From an uncultured Pseudobdellovibrionaceae bacterium (GTDB taxonomy: Bacteria; Bdellovibrionota; Bdellovibrionia; Bdellovibrionales; Bdellovibrionaceae): a stretch of 6,735 nt of DNA. The stretch is taken from NCBI GenBank assembly GCA_937900305.1, contig CALCCV010000704.1, forward strand, positions 1-6,735, written 5' to 3'. Every line of letters starts with the position of its first letter. Position 1 is the stretch's first letter. Position numbers and translations under genes: made by a program. Below the pieces are notes generated by a model, which saw only the letters and a program-made list of their open reading frames with translations, made no database searches and was not told the origin of the DNA. Of this stretch, positions 1-6,263 are shown in pieces.

Positions 1-135
1 AGACATCGTAAGCAAATCCCATTTATTGGCCTCCTGGAAAAGAGCATTGTATTGAATGCTTTAGATACTCGTAAGGAGAAAATGAAGTCAACTTTGCAAT
101 GCTACGCGCACCAAAAACCCTTTAAATTGACTTAG
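1..135 (+). CDS. Possible C-terminal end of an upstream gene (partial, doubtful)
   Basis: One forward frame is open from the first base to a TAG at 133-135, giving 44 residues with a basic, mostly hydrophilic composition and no motif I recognise. It would be the tail of a gene that starts before the window. Inside the same frame, AAGGAG at 73-78 lies 3 nt before an ATG at 82, so the real unit could instead be a 17-codon peptide (82-135). A second forward frame is also open from the window edge, to a TGA at 53-55, so the frame of any upstream gene is not settled. Forty-four open codons can occur by chance. Confidence 0.25.
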   Translation, partial: RHRKQIPFIGLLEKSIVLNALDTRKEKMKSTLQCYAHQKPFKLT

Positions 136-197
136 AATTGTCGTGGACGAATGAGTAGATGACACGCACATTTTGATGCGGCGAGAAGGAGTTGGGA
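136..197. other. Short intergenic stretch before the membrane-protein gene
   Basis: No convincing gene or terminator is visible. A -35-like TTGACT lies at 127-132, but the hexamer 17 nt downstream (AATGAG, 150-155) is a poor -10 match, so a promoter is not supported here. The stretch ends with a strong Shine-Dalgarno sequence (AAGGAG, 186-191). Confidence 0.4.
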
Positions 198-245
198 ATG
201 GATGGCCATTTTGAGGAATGTTTCTGGAGGCAATTCCAGCAATGA
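198..245 (+). CDS. Possible 15-codon leader peptide, overlapping the next gene
   Basis: An ATG at 198 follows a near-ideal Shine-Dalgarno sequence, AAGGAG at 186-191, with 6 nt spacing. It opens a 15-codon frame (starting MDGHFEECFW) that stops with TGA at 243-245. That stop overlaps the ATG at 242 of the membrane-protein gene as ATGA, the classic arrangement for translational coupling. The strongest ribosome site in the area therefore serves this short frame rather than the long gene. A second ATG at 202 in another frame (18 codons, stop at 256-258) is 10 nt from the same site and could compete. I do not recognise the peptide; it has no run of one amino acid that would suggest classical attenuation. 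It may be chance. Confidence 0.3.
   Translation: MDGHFEECFWRQFQQ
226..230 (+). promoter_or_regulatory. Ribosome binding site favouring the start at 242
   Basis: GGAGG lies 11 nt before the ATG at 242. The other in-frame ATG, at 218, has only GAGG (213-216) at 1 nt distance, too close to work, and an in-frame TGA at 212-214 rules out any earlier start. The 11-nt spacing is long, so coupling to the preceding short frame may help. Confidence 0.45.
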
Positions 246-1516
246 GGATTTCAAATGAAATATCTCGTGTTCAATCACAAGATTGGGTCAGGGCTCTAGC
301 CATGTGGGCGCCCCTCGCCCTGCTCGCAATTCTTCAGCTGCTTTTCAGCGTGCCCTATCTCCAGTGGGATGAATGGGATGCTTTTGCACCGATGATTGAC
401 TCTTCGTTGAGTGGAGCAGATCTTCTGGCGTTCTTTTGGCAGCACCACAACGTCCATCGGCATCCACTGGCCAAAATCCTTTATTGGCTGACATTGCAAC
501 TAACCCCATCCACTCAACCCCTCATGTGGCTATCGTTGATTTTGGTAGCGGCCTCATTTTCAATTTTAATTCGAATGTTGGAAGAGAAAAAAGGCCTTCT
601 TTCAAACTTTCAAGTCTTCTTAGTTTCGGCTCTGTATTTTTCACTCAGCTACGTGGGTAATTTCTTTTCCGCGATGAACATTTGTTGGACATTGATTCAA
701 TTTGCAGTGGTTTTTTTCTGCTATGGACTGGCCAAAAAGCGATGGCCAGTCACATTAGTTTCGGCCATTTTGGCATTCCTATCCATCGGGCTATGGCCGA
801 TTTTTATTGGAATCTACTTGTTAGATTTGCTGATCCACTGGCTAGAAAACAAAGAGCTGCAGAGCCGTCTTTCAGAAATAATGGTTGCGACGGTGATTGC
901 GACATTGATGGTGATTTTCTATTTTTCGAACAGTCCAACTCTGGCCTCTCAAGCCTCTCCGCAGACTTCGGATCACTTGCGCATCGCCTCAGAATTTTTT
1001 CTACTTATGCTTGGTCTTCCATTTCACTCAGTCGACCGTTGGCTTCAAATTTTTGCGGGTTTATTTTTTTTAGGATCGGGACTTTGGATCTGTATTCGGT
1101 CCTTGCGCGCCGGCCGAAAATTTGAAATTTTGTTGATCGCCGCGGCGGTTGCGGCGGCGCTTTTGATTTCCTATGCAAGATCTGTTGAGCCGGTTGTGGC
1201 GCACGAGCGTTACACCAGCCCCTTAATGCCTGCTTGGGTAGCTATTGCTTATTGTTGGCTGAAATGGGGAGGCGAGCGCGTTTGGATGCGGAATGTGGGT
1301 GTTGGATTTCTCAGTGTGCATTTGGTTTTCAGTTTAGAAGGGCCGATCCGTCGCCAGATTCGATTTTTTAAGGAACACGAGCAGGCGCAGGTTTGCCTCG
1401 AGGAAGTTTTAAATGGCCAAAGTTCTTATGATGAGCGCAAAAATTGTATGGAAATTCTCTATCCGGATGAGAGCTTTTTACCGACTGCGGCTCGTTTGCG
1501 CGGACTTTTCAAATAG
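242..1516 (+). CDS. Polytopic inner-membrane protein, GT-C glycosyltransferase-like
   Basis: This 424-residue protein (432 if the ATG at 218 is used) is strongly hydrophobic. I count about 10-11 membrane segments, at roughly 20-38, 93-110, 123-140, 146-162, 169-197 (two), 213-228, 248-262, 268-287, 295-311, 329-341 and 351-364, followed by a soluble tail of about 60 residues. After the first segment comes an acidic, aromatic motif WDEWD (42-46), then HHNVHRHP (68-75); a HERY motif (321-324) precedes the last helices. An acidic motif in the first periplasmic loop is typical of GT-C enzymes, which transfer sugars from polyprenyl-phosphate donors, so the inferred role is periplasmic sugar addition or modification of the glycan. 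An O-antigen polymerase (Wzy) is the main alternative, since those are equally hydrophobic and poorly conserved. The gene runs toward wzx, and its TAG directly abuts the stop of that gene. An 8-T run lies at 1064-1071. The coding call is strong; the function is an inference. Confidence 0.85.
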   Translation: MRISNEISRVQSQDWVRALAMWAPLALLAILQLLFSVPYLQWDEWDAFAPMIDSSLSGADLLAFFWQHHNVHRHPLAKILYWLTLQLTPSTQPLMWLSLILVAASFSILIRMLEEKKGLLSNFQVFLVSALYFSLSYVGNFFSAMNICWTLIQFAVVFFCYGLAKKRWPVTLVSAILAFLSIGLWPIFIGIYLLDLLIHWLENKELQSRLSEIMVATVIATLMVIFYFSNSPTLASQASPQTSDHLRIASEFFLLMLGLPFHSVDRWLQIFAGLFFLGSGLWICIRSLRAGRKFEILLIAAAVAAALLISYARSVEPVVAHERYTSPLMPAWVAIAYCWLKWGGERVWMRNVGVGFLSVHLVFSLEGPIRRQIRFFKEHEQAQVCLEEVLNGQSSYDERKNCMEILYPDESFLPTAARLRGLFK

Positions 1517-2824
1517 CTAGGACTTCGGATGGAGTTGATCGCCAGAACCCTGAATAATTCGGCCTGCAATGATCGACAAAATCACGTAGTCAAAAAAGCA
1601 GCGCAACGTCCATGCGAGAGCGGCGCCGCGCAGACCCCAGTTGGATATCAAGAACCACAGTGATGTGATGTAAAGCGGAAGTTCTACCAAATGAACTTTG
1701 GCGGTGAGATCCGAACGCCCGAGGCCTTGGATCAACGCGAATGGAATCCACGCCACTGAGTTGAAACCAATTCCGACGAGCAATATCGCCAGAGCTGGAT
1801 AAGAGTTTTCGGCGAACTCCTCACCCAGCCACTGCTTGAGGGCGAAGCGGCCCACGGCAATTCCAAACAATACAATTCCGAACATGATGACCGCTAAGAC
1901 CAAAGACCCTCGGCGATACAGATGAATTCTGTGCGCAACATCCGCTTGTTTGGCGAAGGCTGGAAAAAGTGTGCGGCTGAGGGCGGACGGCAAAATCAGC
2001 AATCGGGAAACGATTTCTGCGGGGGTGGTGTAGTAGGGAATTTGCGCCGTTGGAATCATCGCGGCGACAAAAAAACGATCAAAATAGACCATCACAGGTC
2101 CGATCACATTGCTGATGGAAACCCAGCCCCCCTCTCTCATCAAATGGGTGGATTGGGAAAGTGGGAGTGAGCGGTAGTTTTTCAGCGCCGGTTCCACTGA
2201 AAAACAAAGTCGCAAATGCAAACCCATGTAGAGGTAGCGAAGCAAGGCCAAACCAAAAACAATCCACGGCAATTGGGGTGATAAAAATGCGATTCCGAAC
2301 GGAATTAAGAAATTGAAAGTGCCCATCTGAATCTGTAAAAAACTGAGTCGCGGAAATTGCTCTTTGGCCTCAAGAAATCCGCGCAAACCGGCCGTCAAAG
2401 TGATTGCCGGCAATGTCAGCGCCATGATTTTTAAACTCAGCAGGCCCTCTCTATAAACCGATTCCGAAGCTTTCGATCTTAAAAAATCATGGGCGCTCGT
2501 CCACTCTCCAAAAATATAAAGTCCCATCGCACCGATGGATGTGATCAACAAAATCAGTTTTAAAATCGACCAAAACGTTTCTGAAATTTCAACGGAGGAT
2601 TTGAAACCCAACATGGCGGACACTTTCAATGTCATCACCCGTGACAAACCAAAATCTAGAAATGAAAAATAGCCAATCACGGCCCAGACCAGAGTGAGAA
2701 CTCCGAATCGCTCGAGTCCCATCTGCTGAATGAGTTTAGGAATGACCACAAGTCCAATGAGTAGCGGAAAGGCCTGGCCCAACAAGTTGTGATAGCTGTG
2801 TTTAGCAATTTGGCTTTTGAACAT
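1517..2824 (-). CDS. wzx: Wzx-type lipid-linked oligosaccharide flippase
   Basis: The 435-residue protein belongs by appearance to the polysaccharide-transporter branch of the MOP superfamily (Wzx/RfbX), with the family's usual length and about 12 or more membrane helices spread over the whole chain. Recognisable features are the N-terminal helix followed by IPKLIQQMGLERFGVLTL (28-45), the LDFGLSR turn (56-62), the segment around MVYFDRFFVA (245-254) followed by IPYYTTPAEI (262-271), and the late GLRGAALAW motif (397-405). Members move undecaprenyl-pyrophosphate-linked repeat units from the cytoplasmic to the periplasmic face of the inner membrane. The start at 2824 has AAGGA at 2835-2831 with 6 nt spacing. 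The gene is divergent from the GT2 pair and convergent with the 242-1516 gene. Such flippases share little sequence identity, so the cargo cannot be read from the sequence; the neighbours suggest a glycan with a uronic acid and a deoxyhexose. Confidence 0.92.
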   Translation of the reverse strand: MFKSQIAKHSYHNLLGQAFPLLIGLVVIPKLIQQMGLERFGVLTLVWAVIGYFSFLDFGLSRVMTLKVSAMLGFKSSVEISETFWSILKLILLITSIGAMGLYIFGEWTSAHDFLRSKASESVYREGLLSLKIMALTLPAITLTAGLRGFLEAKEQFPRLSFLQIQMGTFNFLIPFGIAFLSPQLPWIVFGLALLRYLYMGLHLRLCFSVEPALKNYRSLPLSQSTHLMREGGWVSISNVIGPVMVYFDRFFVAAMIPTAQIPYYTTPAEIVSRLLILPSALSRTLFPAFAKQADVAHRIHLYRRGSLVLAVIMFGIVLFGIAVGRFALKQWLGEEFAENSYPALAILLVGIGFNSVAWIPFALIQGLGRSDLTAKVHLVELPLYITSLWFLISNWGLRGAALAWTLRCFFDYVILSIIAGRIIQGSGDQLHPKS

Positions 2825-2839
2825 GGCTGGTCCTTATAT

Positions 2840-2869
2840 TTGACGTTCTCTTCGTCGTGTTCCTATTGT
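2840..2869 (+). promoter_or_regulatory. Candidate sigma-70 promoter for the glycosyltransferase pair
   Basis: TTGACG (2840-2845, five of six consensus bases) and TATTGT (2864-2869, four of six) are separated by 18 nt. Transcription would start near 2876, leaving a leader of about 38-44 nt before the ATGs at 2914 and 2920 but almost none before a GTG at 2881, which argues against the longest start of the downstream gene. The -35 falls inside the 5' leader of wzx. Confidence 0.4.
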
Positions 2870-2870
2870 A
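2865..2870 (-). promoter_or_regulatory. wzx: Candidate -10 element for wzx
   Basis: Read on the minus strand, 2870-2865 is TACAAT, five of six bases of the -10 consensus, which would place the start about 34 nt before the wzx start codon. The expected -35 position (2893-2888) reads TTTCGC, a poor match, so the element would be weak or need an activator. It overlaps the -10 of the opposing candidate promoter. Confidence 0.25.
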
Positions 2871-2913
2871 GAAGACGGATGTGCAAAGCGAAACGATTTC
2901 CCAGAGATGTGTG

Positions 2914-3795
2914 ATGCTTATGAGTGAAGCGAAGATCTTACACATTTGCGTCAACTATCGCAACGACCACGAGACAAAGTCTTTCGTCGAATCTTGCCTC
3001 AAATTAACGGGTGCCGACCAGGTTTTCTTTGTGGTGTGTGACAACTCCGCGGAGCGTTTCGACAGCGTCGGTGAGATTTTAAAGCCCCTCGCTCAAAAAA
3101 AGAACATTTTGTTGCTGGCCAATGACGACAATCCTGGATATCTCGGCGCGGCTCACCGGGCGCTTGAGAAAATTCGATCCACTTTAGGTCTCGCGCCTCA
3201 GGATTTCAGTCATGTCATTCTATCGAATACGGATTTGGTGATCGACTCCAAGGCGTTTTATGCAGAGTTGCTCAAGCTGGCGGCGGATTCGGAGGTGGGC
3301 CTTCAGGCCCCTTCGGTGATCTCGACACTCACGGGCCGCGAGGGCAACCCGCTCTATCCAGTTCGCCCCTCTTTGCGAAAAATTCGTCGACTCCGTTTTG
3401 TGTATGGTTATTACGCATTGGCCGTCTGCTATCATCTGCTGAGTTTCTTAAAGGCGAGGTTTTTGAGGTGCCAAAACCCTTCTGAGGGGCGTGGATCGGT
3501 GGCCTCGGACCCTTACGCTGTTCATGGTTCGTTTTTGATATTGCGATCGATTTTTTTTCGGCGAGGGGGGACGTTGAACTATCCAGTCAGACTCTACGGT
3601 GAGGAGTTGTTTTTGGCCGAACAAGTTCGCAAACTGAAATTGAAGACTGAAATTCTTTTTTTCCTCAAAGTGGTGCACCGAGAAAAAGGCACAGAGAGCC
3701 ATTGGTGGGGTCGGATCGGGTTGTCTCGACGAACGTTCATTTTTAAAAAAGAGTCGATCAACTATATTGCGTCGCTGTGGGAGGCCATCGCGTGA
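2914..3795 (+). CDS. Family 2 glycosyltransferase, rhamnosyltransferase-like
   Basis: The product (293 residues from the ATG at 2914) has the GT-A fold signatures of family 2 enzymes in the WbbL-like group. These are an N-terminal strand ending in NYR (14-16), the nucleotide-binding strand VVCDNS (40-45), the NPGYLGAAHRAL stretch (from about 73), SNTDLV (104-109) at the position of the metal-binding DxD, HGSFLILR (204-211), and GEELFLAEQ (229-237) supplying the likely acidic catalytic residue. A hydrophobic patch near 163-180 could dock to the membrane. It probably adds a deoxyhexose or hexose to the lipid-linked repeat unit in the cytoplasm. Start choice: GTG 2881 gives 304 residues but lacks a ribosome site; ATG 2914 has a weak AGAGA at 6 nt, and ATG 2920 is also possible. 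The TGA overlaps the next start as GTGA. Donor and linkage are not readable. Confidence 0.88.
   Translation: MLMSEAKILHICVNYRNDHETKSFVESCLKLTGADQVFFVVCDNSAERFDSVGEILKPLAQKKNILLLANDDNPGYLGAAHRALEKIRSTLGLAPQDFSHVILSNTDLVIDSKAFYAELLKLAADSEVGLQAPSVISTLTGREGNPLYPVRPSLRKIRRLRFVYGYYALAVCYHLLSFLKARFLRCQNPSEGRGSVASDPYAVHGSFLILRSIFFRRGGTLNYPVRLYGEELFLAEQVRKLKLKTEILFFLKVVHREKGTESHWWGRIGLSRRTFIFKKESINYIASLWEAIA
3779..3784 (+). promoter_or_regulatory. Ribosome binding site that fixes the start of the second GT2
   Basis: GGGAGG lies 7 nt before the GTG at 3792, within the last codons of the upstream glycosyltransferase. It excludes the in-frame GTG at 3777, which sits before this site and has no ribosome site of its own. 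Confidence 0.75.
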
Positions 3796-4796
3796 AGATT
3801 GGAATTGCTCTGGCCATCTTCAATCCCAATCTGGACTTTTTGTCAGACCAATTGAAATCGTTGATTCATCAATCCCACCTCGACTGGGAGTGTGTCCTTT
3901 CCGATGAATCCACCGATCCAATTGTAAGTCGGCAGGCCGAACAGCTGAGCGGGCTAGATCCGAGATTTCGATGGGTGCGACGACAAGAGCTGCCGCGAGG
4001 GCCCGCCGCTAATTTTGAATATGCTCTCAATCAGTTGAGCGCGAGTTGTGAAGTTTTTGCTTTTTGTGATCAAGATGATATCTGGGAACCGCAAAAACTC
4101 GAACGTCTTCTCGAGTTGTTGGAAAAAAAACCTGCGGCTCCTCTCGTGCACAGTGATTTGAGTTTGATTGACGGCAAGGGGCAGATGATCGCCACTTCGT
4201 GCTGGCAAATGGAAAAACGAAACTTTGCACACAATAGCAGTCTGTTGGAATTGGTGCTTCGCAATCGAGTCACGGGCTGTACGATGATTTTTCGAAAAGA
4301 TCTTTTGAATTTAGCACTGCCATTCCCAAAAGAAGTTCACGGAGCGTATTTGCATGATCACTGGGTGGCTTCACTGGGCTTGATCTTAGGTCCTGCGGTG
4401 GATTGCGGCGAACCGCTGGTGCAATACAGACAACATGGTGGCAACGTCGTTGGAGCGAGCGATCTCGGCTGGTGGCCTTCTCTCGCCCGCATTTTTCGCG
4501 CCGCCATTTTTTTTAAAACTAAGGCTGATGCGGCTTTTCGGGTGCGATACAAGTTGGCTAAAGATTTGCGGGATCGGATCCAGGAGCGAAAACCCGAATC
4601 GCTTCACTTCGTTGAGGTGGAGCTCGAAACCTTTCTCAAGCCTCGAAGACTTCTTTTTTTTCGAGGCTTGCGGGGCGCTAAATTTATGACTCAGGAGTTT
4701 TTAATTTGGCTCCTACTCAATTTAAGCTTTCACGACCTTAGCGTTGGGAGTGCGATAGACTCCGCGAGTGTCGACGATCAATTTGGCACTCTTTAG
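3792..4796 (+). CDS. Family 2 glycosyltransferase of the DQDD type
   Basis: This 334-residue protein starts at a GTG overlapping the previous stop (GTGA, 3792-3795) behind an ideal ribosome site, so the two glycosyltransferases are translationally coupled. GT-A motifs appear in order: an N-terminal strand ending in IFNPN (9-13), SDESTD (37-42), GPAANF (70-75), the hallmark FCDQDDIWEPQKLERL from 91 with metal-binding Asp93/Asp95/Asp96, NRVTGCTMIF (158-167), HDHW (188-191), and YRQHGGNVVG (212-221). This subfamily includes many O-antigen rhamnosyltransferases, in keeping with rmlB nearby, but the donor is inferred. The last 24 codons (4722-4796 with the stop) lie antisense to the conserved end of the wbpA-like gene and look like an added tail beyond the normal family end. 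The gene carries three 8-nt homopolymers (4123-4130, 4507-4514, 4654-4661) and an 11-bp hairpin. Confidence 0.92.
   Translation: MKIGIALAIFNPNLDFLSDQLKSLIHQSHLDWECVLSDESTDPIVSRQAEQLSGLDPRFRWVRRQELPRGPAANFEYALNQLSASCEVFAFCDQDDIWEPQKLERLLELLEKKPAAPLVHSDLSLIDGKGQMIATSCWQMEKRNFAHNSSLLELVLRNRVTGCTMIFRKDLLNLALPFPKEVHGAYLHDHWVASLGLILGPAVDCGEPLVQYRQHGGNVVGASDLGWWPSLARIFRAAIFFKTKADAAFRVRYKLAKDLRDRIQERKPESLHFVEVELETFLKPRRLLFFRGLRGAKFMTQEFLIWLLLNLSFHDLSVGSAIDSASVDDQFGTL
4637..4670. repeat. Perfect 11-bp inverted repeat inside the second GT2
   Basis: CAAGCCTCGAA (4637-4647) is exactly repeated in inverse orientation at 4660-4670, with a 12-nt T-rich loop. It encodes part of the basic C-terminal region of the glycosyltransferase. 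It also lies 51 nt past the stop codon of the convergent wbpA-like gene, a natural place for a terminator, but neither strand has a U-tract after the stem, so intrinsic termination is not supported in the usual form. Confidence 0.6.
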
Positions 4797-6047
4797 GAGT
4801 AAATCGTAGTCAAAAAGGTCGTGATTTGTGGCTAGTAAAACACAGTCGTACGCTGCAATTTCTGCGGCCGAAAACTTCACACTTGTTAAATCAAATTGAT
4901 GTTCTCGCATTTTTGGAAAAACAGGAACAAACGGATCACAGTACTGAATTTGTGCACCCTTTGCCCGCAAAATTTCCATGATTTGAACCGCGGGGGACTC
5001 GCGCATGTCGTTGATATTTTTTTTGTAAGCAATGCCCATCACCAAAATGCGCGCATTTTTGACTGATAGGAGACGTTGATTCAATGCCTCGGTGAGCTTT
5101 TCGACCACCCAGTTGGGCATGCTGGTGTTGATCTCTCCGGCGAGCTCAATGAATTTGGTGTGCATGCCATACTCTTTGGCCTTCCAAGTGAGATAAAAAG
5201 GATCAATCGGAATGCAATGTCCTCCGAGACCTGGGCCAGGATAGTAGGCGGTGAAGCCAAATGGCTTGGTGGCTGCGGCCTGAATCACTTCGTAAATATC
5301 GATGTCCATTTTATCGGCCACAATTTTCATCTCATTGACGAGTCCAATGTTGACGGCCCGATGAATATTTTCGAGAAGCTTTGTCATTTCGGCGGCGCGC
5401 GTGGAGCTGACAGGTACGACTTGATCGATGACACCACTATAGAGCGCAATGCCAAGCTCTAAACATTGGGGTGTCACTCCCCCGCAGACCTTCGGAATCG
5501 TTTGGGTGTGAAACTTGGGATTTCCTGGATCTTCACGCTCGGGCGAAAAAACGAGAAATAGATCGCGGCCGACTTTGAAGCCTCGACTTTCCAGTCTTGG
5601 CAACAATTCTTCGTCGGTGGTTCCGGGATAGGTCGTGCTCTCTAAAGACACAATTTGGCCGGCGCGGAGGTGAGGCAAAATGGCGTCGGTGGTATTGATG
5701 ACGTAACTCAAATCAGGATCTCGATGTTTGCTCAGCGGTGTGGGCACGCAAATAATAATGGCGTCGCAACTCTGTAATTCTTGATAATCCAATGTTGCAA
5801 CGAGCTTTTTGGATTTGACGGCACTCTCAATTTTTTCAGCCGGAATGTGCGTGATATAACTTTGGCTGGCGTTAATTCTATTTACGTAGTCAGAATTGAT
5901 ATCAAGTCCAACCACCTTGAAACCGGCTTCAGCATAGCGAAGAGCTAAGGGCAGTCCGACGTAGCCCATCCCAATGATTCCGATGATGGCCGTTTTGTTA
6001 TGAAAATTTTGAACGAGATCTTTCAACGCCTTCGGTGCAGTGGTCAT
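4722..6047 (-). CDS. wbpA: UDP-N-acetylglucosamine 6-dehydrogenase, WbpA-like
   Basis: The 441-residue protein matches, from memory, Pseudomonas aeruginosa WbpA (about 436 residues) closely over its whole length. It would oxidise UDP-GlcNAc to UDP-GlcNAcA with two NAD+ in the cytoplasm, supplying a uronic acid precursor. Visible features are the Rossmann motif GMGYVGLPLA (26-35), CVPTPL (100-105), ESTTYPGTT (136-144), FSPEREDPGN (167-176), the central helix with Lys223, Glu226 and Asn227, the active-site block GPGLGGHCIPIDPFYL (271-286) with nucleophile Cys278 and Asp282, and the C-terminal NAD(P)-like domain with GIAYKKNINDMRESPA (338-353). All key residues are present. The start has AAGGA (6058-6054) at 6 nt. 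It is divergent from rmlB, and its last 24 codons overlap the convergent glycosyltransferase. UDP-ManNAc or UDP-glucose as substrate is less likely but cannot be excluded. Confidence 0.93.
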   Translation of the reverse strand: MTTAPKALKDLVQNFHNKTAIIGIIGMGYVGLPLALRYAEAGFKVVGLDINSDYVNRINASQSYITHIPAEKIESAVKSKKLVATLDYQELQSCDAIIICVPTPLSKHRDPDLSYVINTTDAILPHLRAGQIVSLESTTYPGTTDEELLPRLESRGFKVGRDLFLVFSPEREDPGNPKFHTQTIPKVCGGVTPQCLELGIALYSGVIDQVVPVSSTRAAEMTKLLENIHRAVNIGLVNEMKIVADKMDIDIYEVIQAAATKPFGFTAYYPGPGLGGHCIPIDPFYLTWKAKEYGMHTKFIELAGEINTSMPNWVVEKLTEALNQRLLSVKNARILVMGIAYKKNINDMRESPAVQIMEILRAKGAQIQYCDPFVPVFPKMREHQFDLTSVKFSAAEIAAYDCVLLATNHDLFDYDLLLKSAKLIVDTRGVYRTPNAKVVKA

Positions 6048-6263
6048 GTTTCTTCCTTTAGTTCTTTTCTCAGCGTACCTGGATCTTTAGTTTGCCTTGG
6101 CTCTGTTGAAAATCAATGCCTATGCGACCTCGACCTCGAGAGTGCAAAAAGCGACATAATGCTCTGCGCAGATCGGCCTCAGAATATTCACGAATTTGGT
6201 GCCTGACTTCGACCTTGCTTTCCGGGTAGGAACTGAAGAATATTGCGCAAACTAAGGATTCAT
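6048..6263. promoter_or_regulatory. Divergent intergenic region between wbpA-like gene and rmlB
   Basis: This 216-bp region must hold the control elements for both flanking genes. The best -10-like hexamer on the plus strand is CATAAT (6155-6160), without a good -35 at 16-18 nt (TCGACC at 6130-6135 is 19 nt away). A perfect 10-bp palindrome, TCTGCGCAGA (6163-6172), lies just after it, about where transcription would begin, and could be an operator. Two and a half copies of CGACCT stand in tandem at 6125-6139. Short frames exist on both strands (37 codons at 6116-6229 on plus; an open but startless frame at 6070-6279 on minus), but neither has a start with a ribosome site. The promoter and operator roles are guesses. 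Confidence 0.35.

Noticed and set aside
127..155. Promoter TTGACT with AATGAG at 17 nt
   Set aside because: The -10 matches the consensus at only three bases; not enough to call.
682..1125. 147-codon forward frame inside the membrane-protein gene
   Set aside because: It lies wholly within the 242-1516 gene in another frame, has no ribosome site, and lacks the helix pattern of the main frame; a shadow.
1138..1160. GCGGCGG-rich stretch
   Set aside because: It encodes an alanine-rich membrane helix; the repeat follows from codon use rather than being a separate element.
1502..1525. Direct repeat GGACTT (1502-1507 and 1520-1525) around the convergent stop codons
   Set aside because: Only 6 bp and on coding DNA of both genes; too short to distinguish from chance.
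2881..2913. Longer N-terminus of the first GT2 from GTG 2881
   Set aside because: No ribosome site, nearly no leader from the likely promoter, and the extra residues precede the first strand of the GT-A fold without family support.
5076..5462. 128-codon plus frame opposite the wbpA-like gene
   Set aside because: It is antisense to the conserved active-site region of the dehydrogenase; no ribosome site or motif supports it.
6116..6229. 37-codon plus-strand frame in the wbpA-rmlB intergenic region
   Set aside because: No Shine-Dalgarno sequence before its ATG, low-complexity Arg-Pro start caused by the CGACCT repeats, and no recognisable motif.
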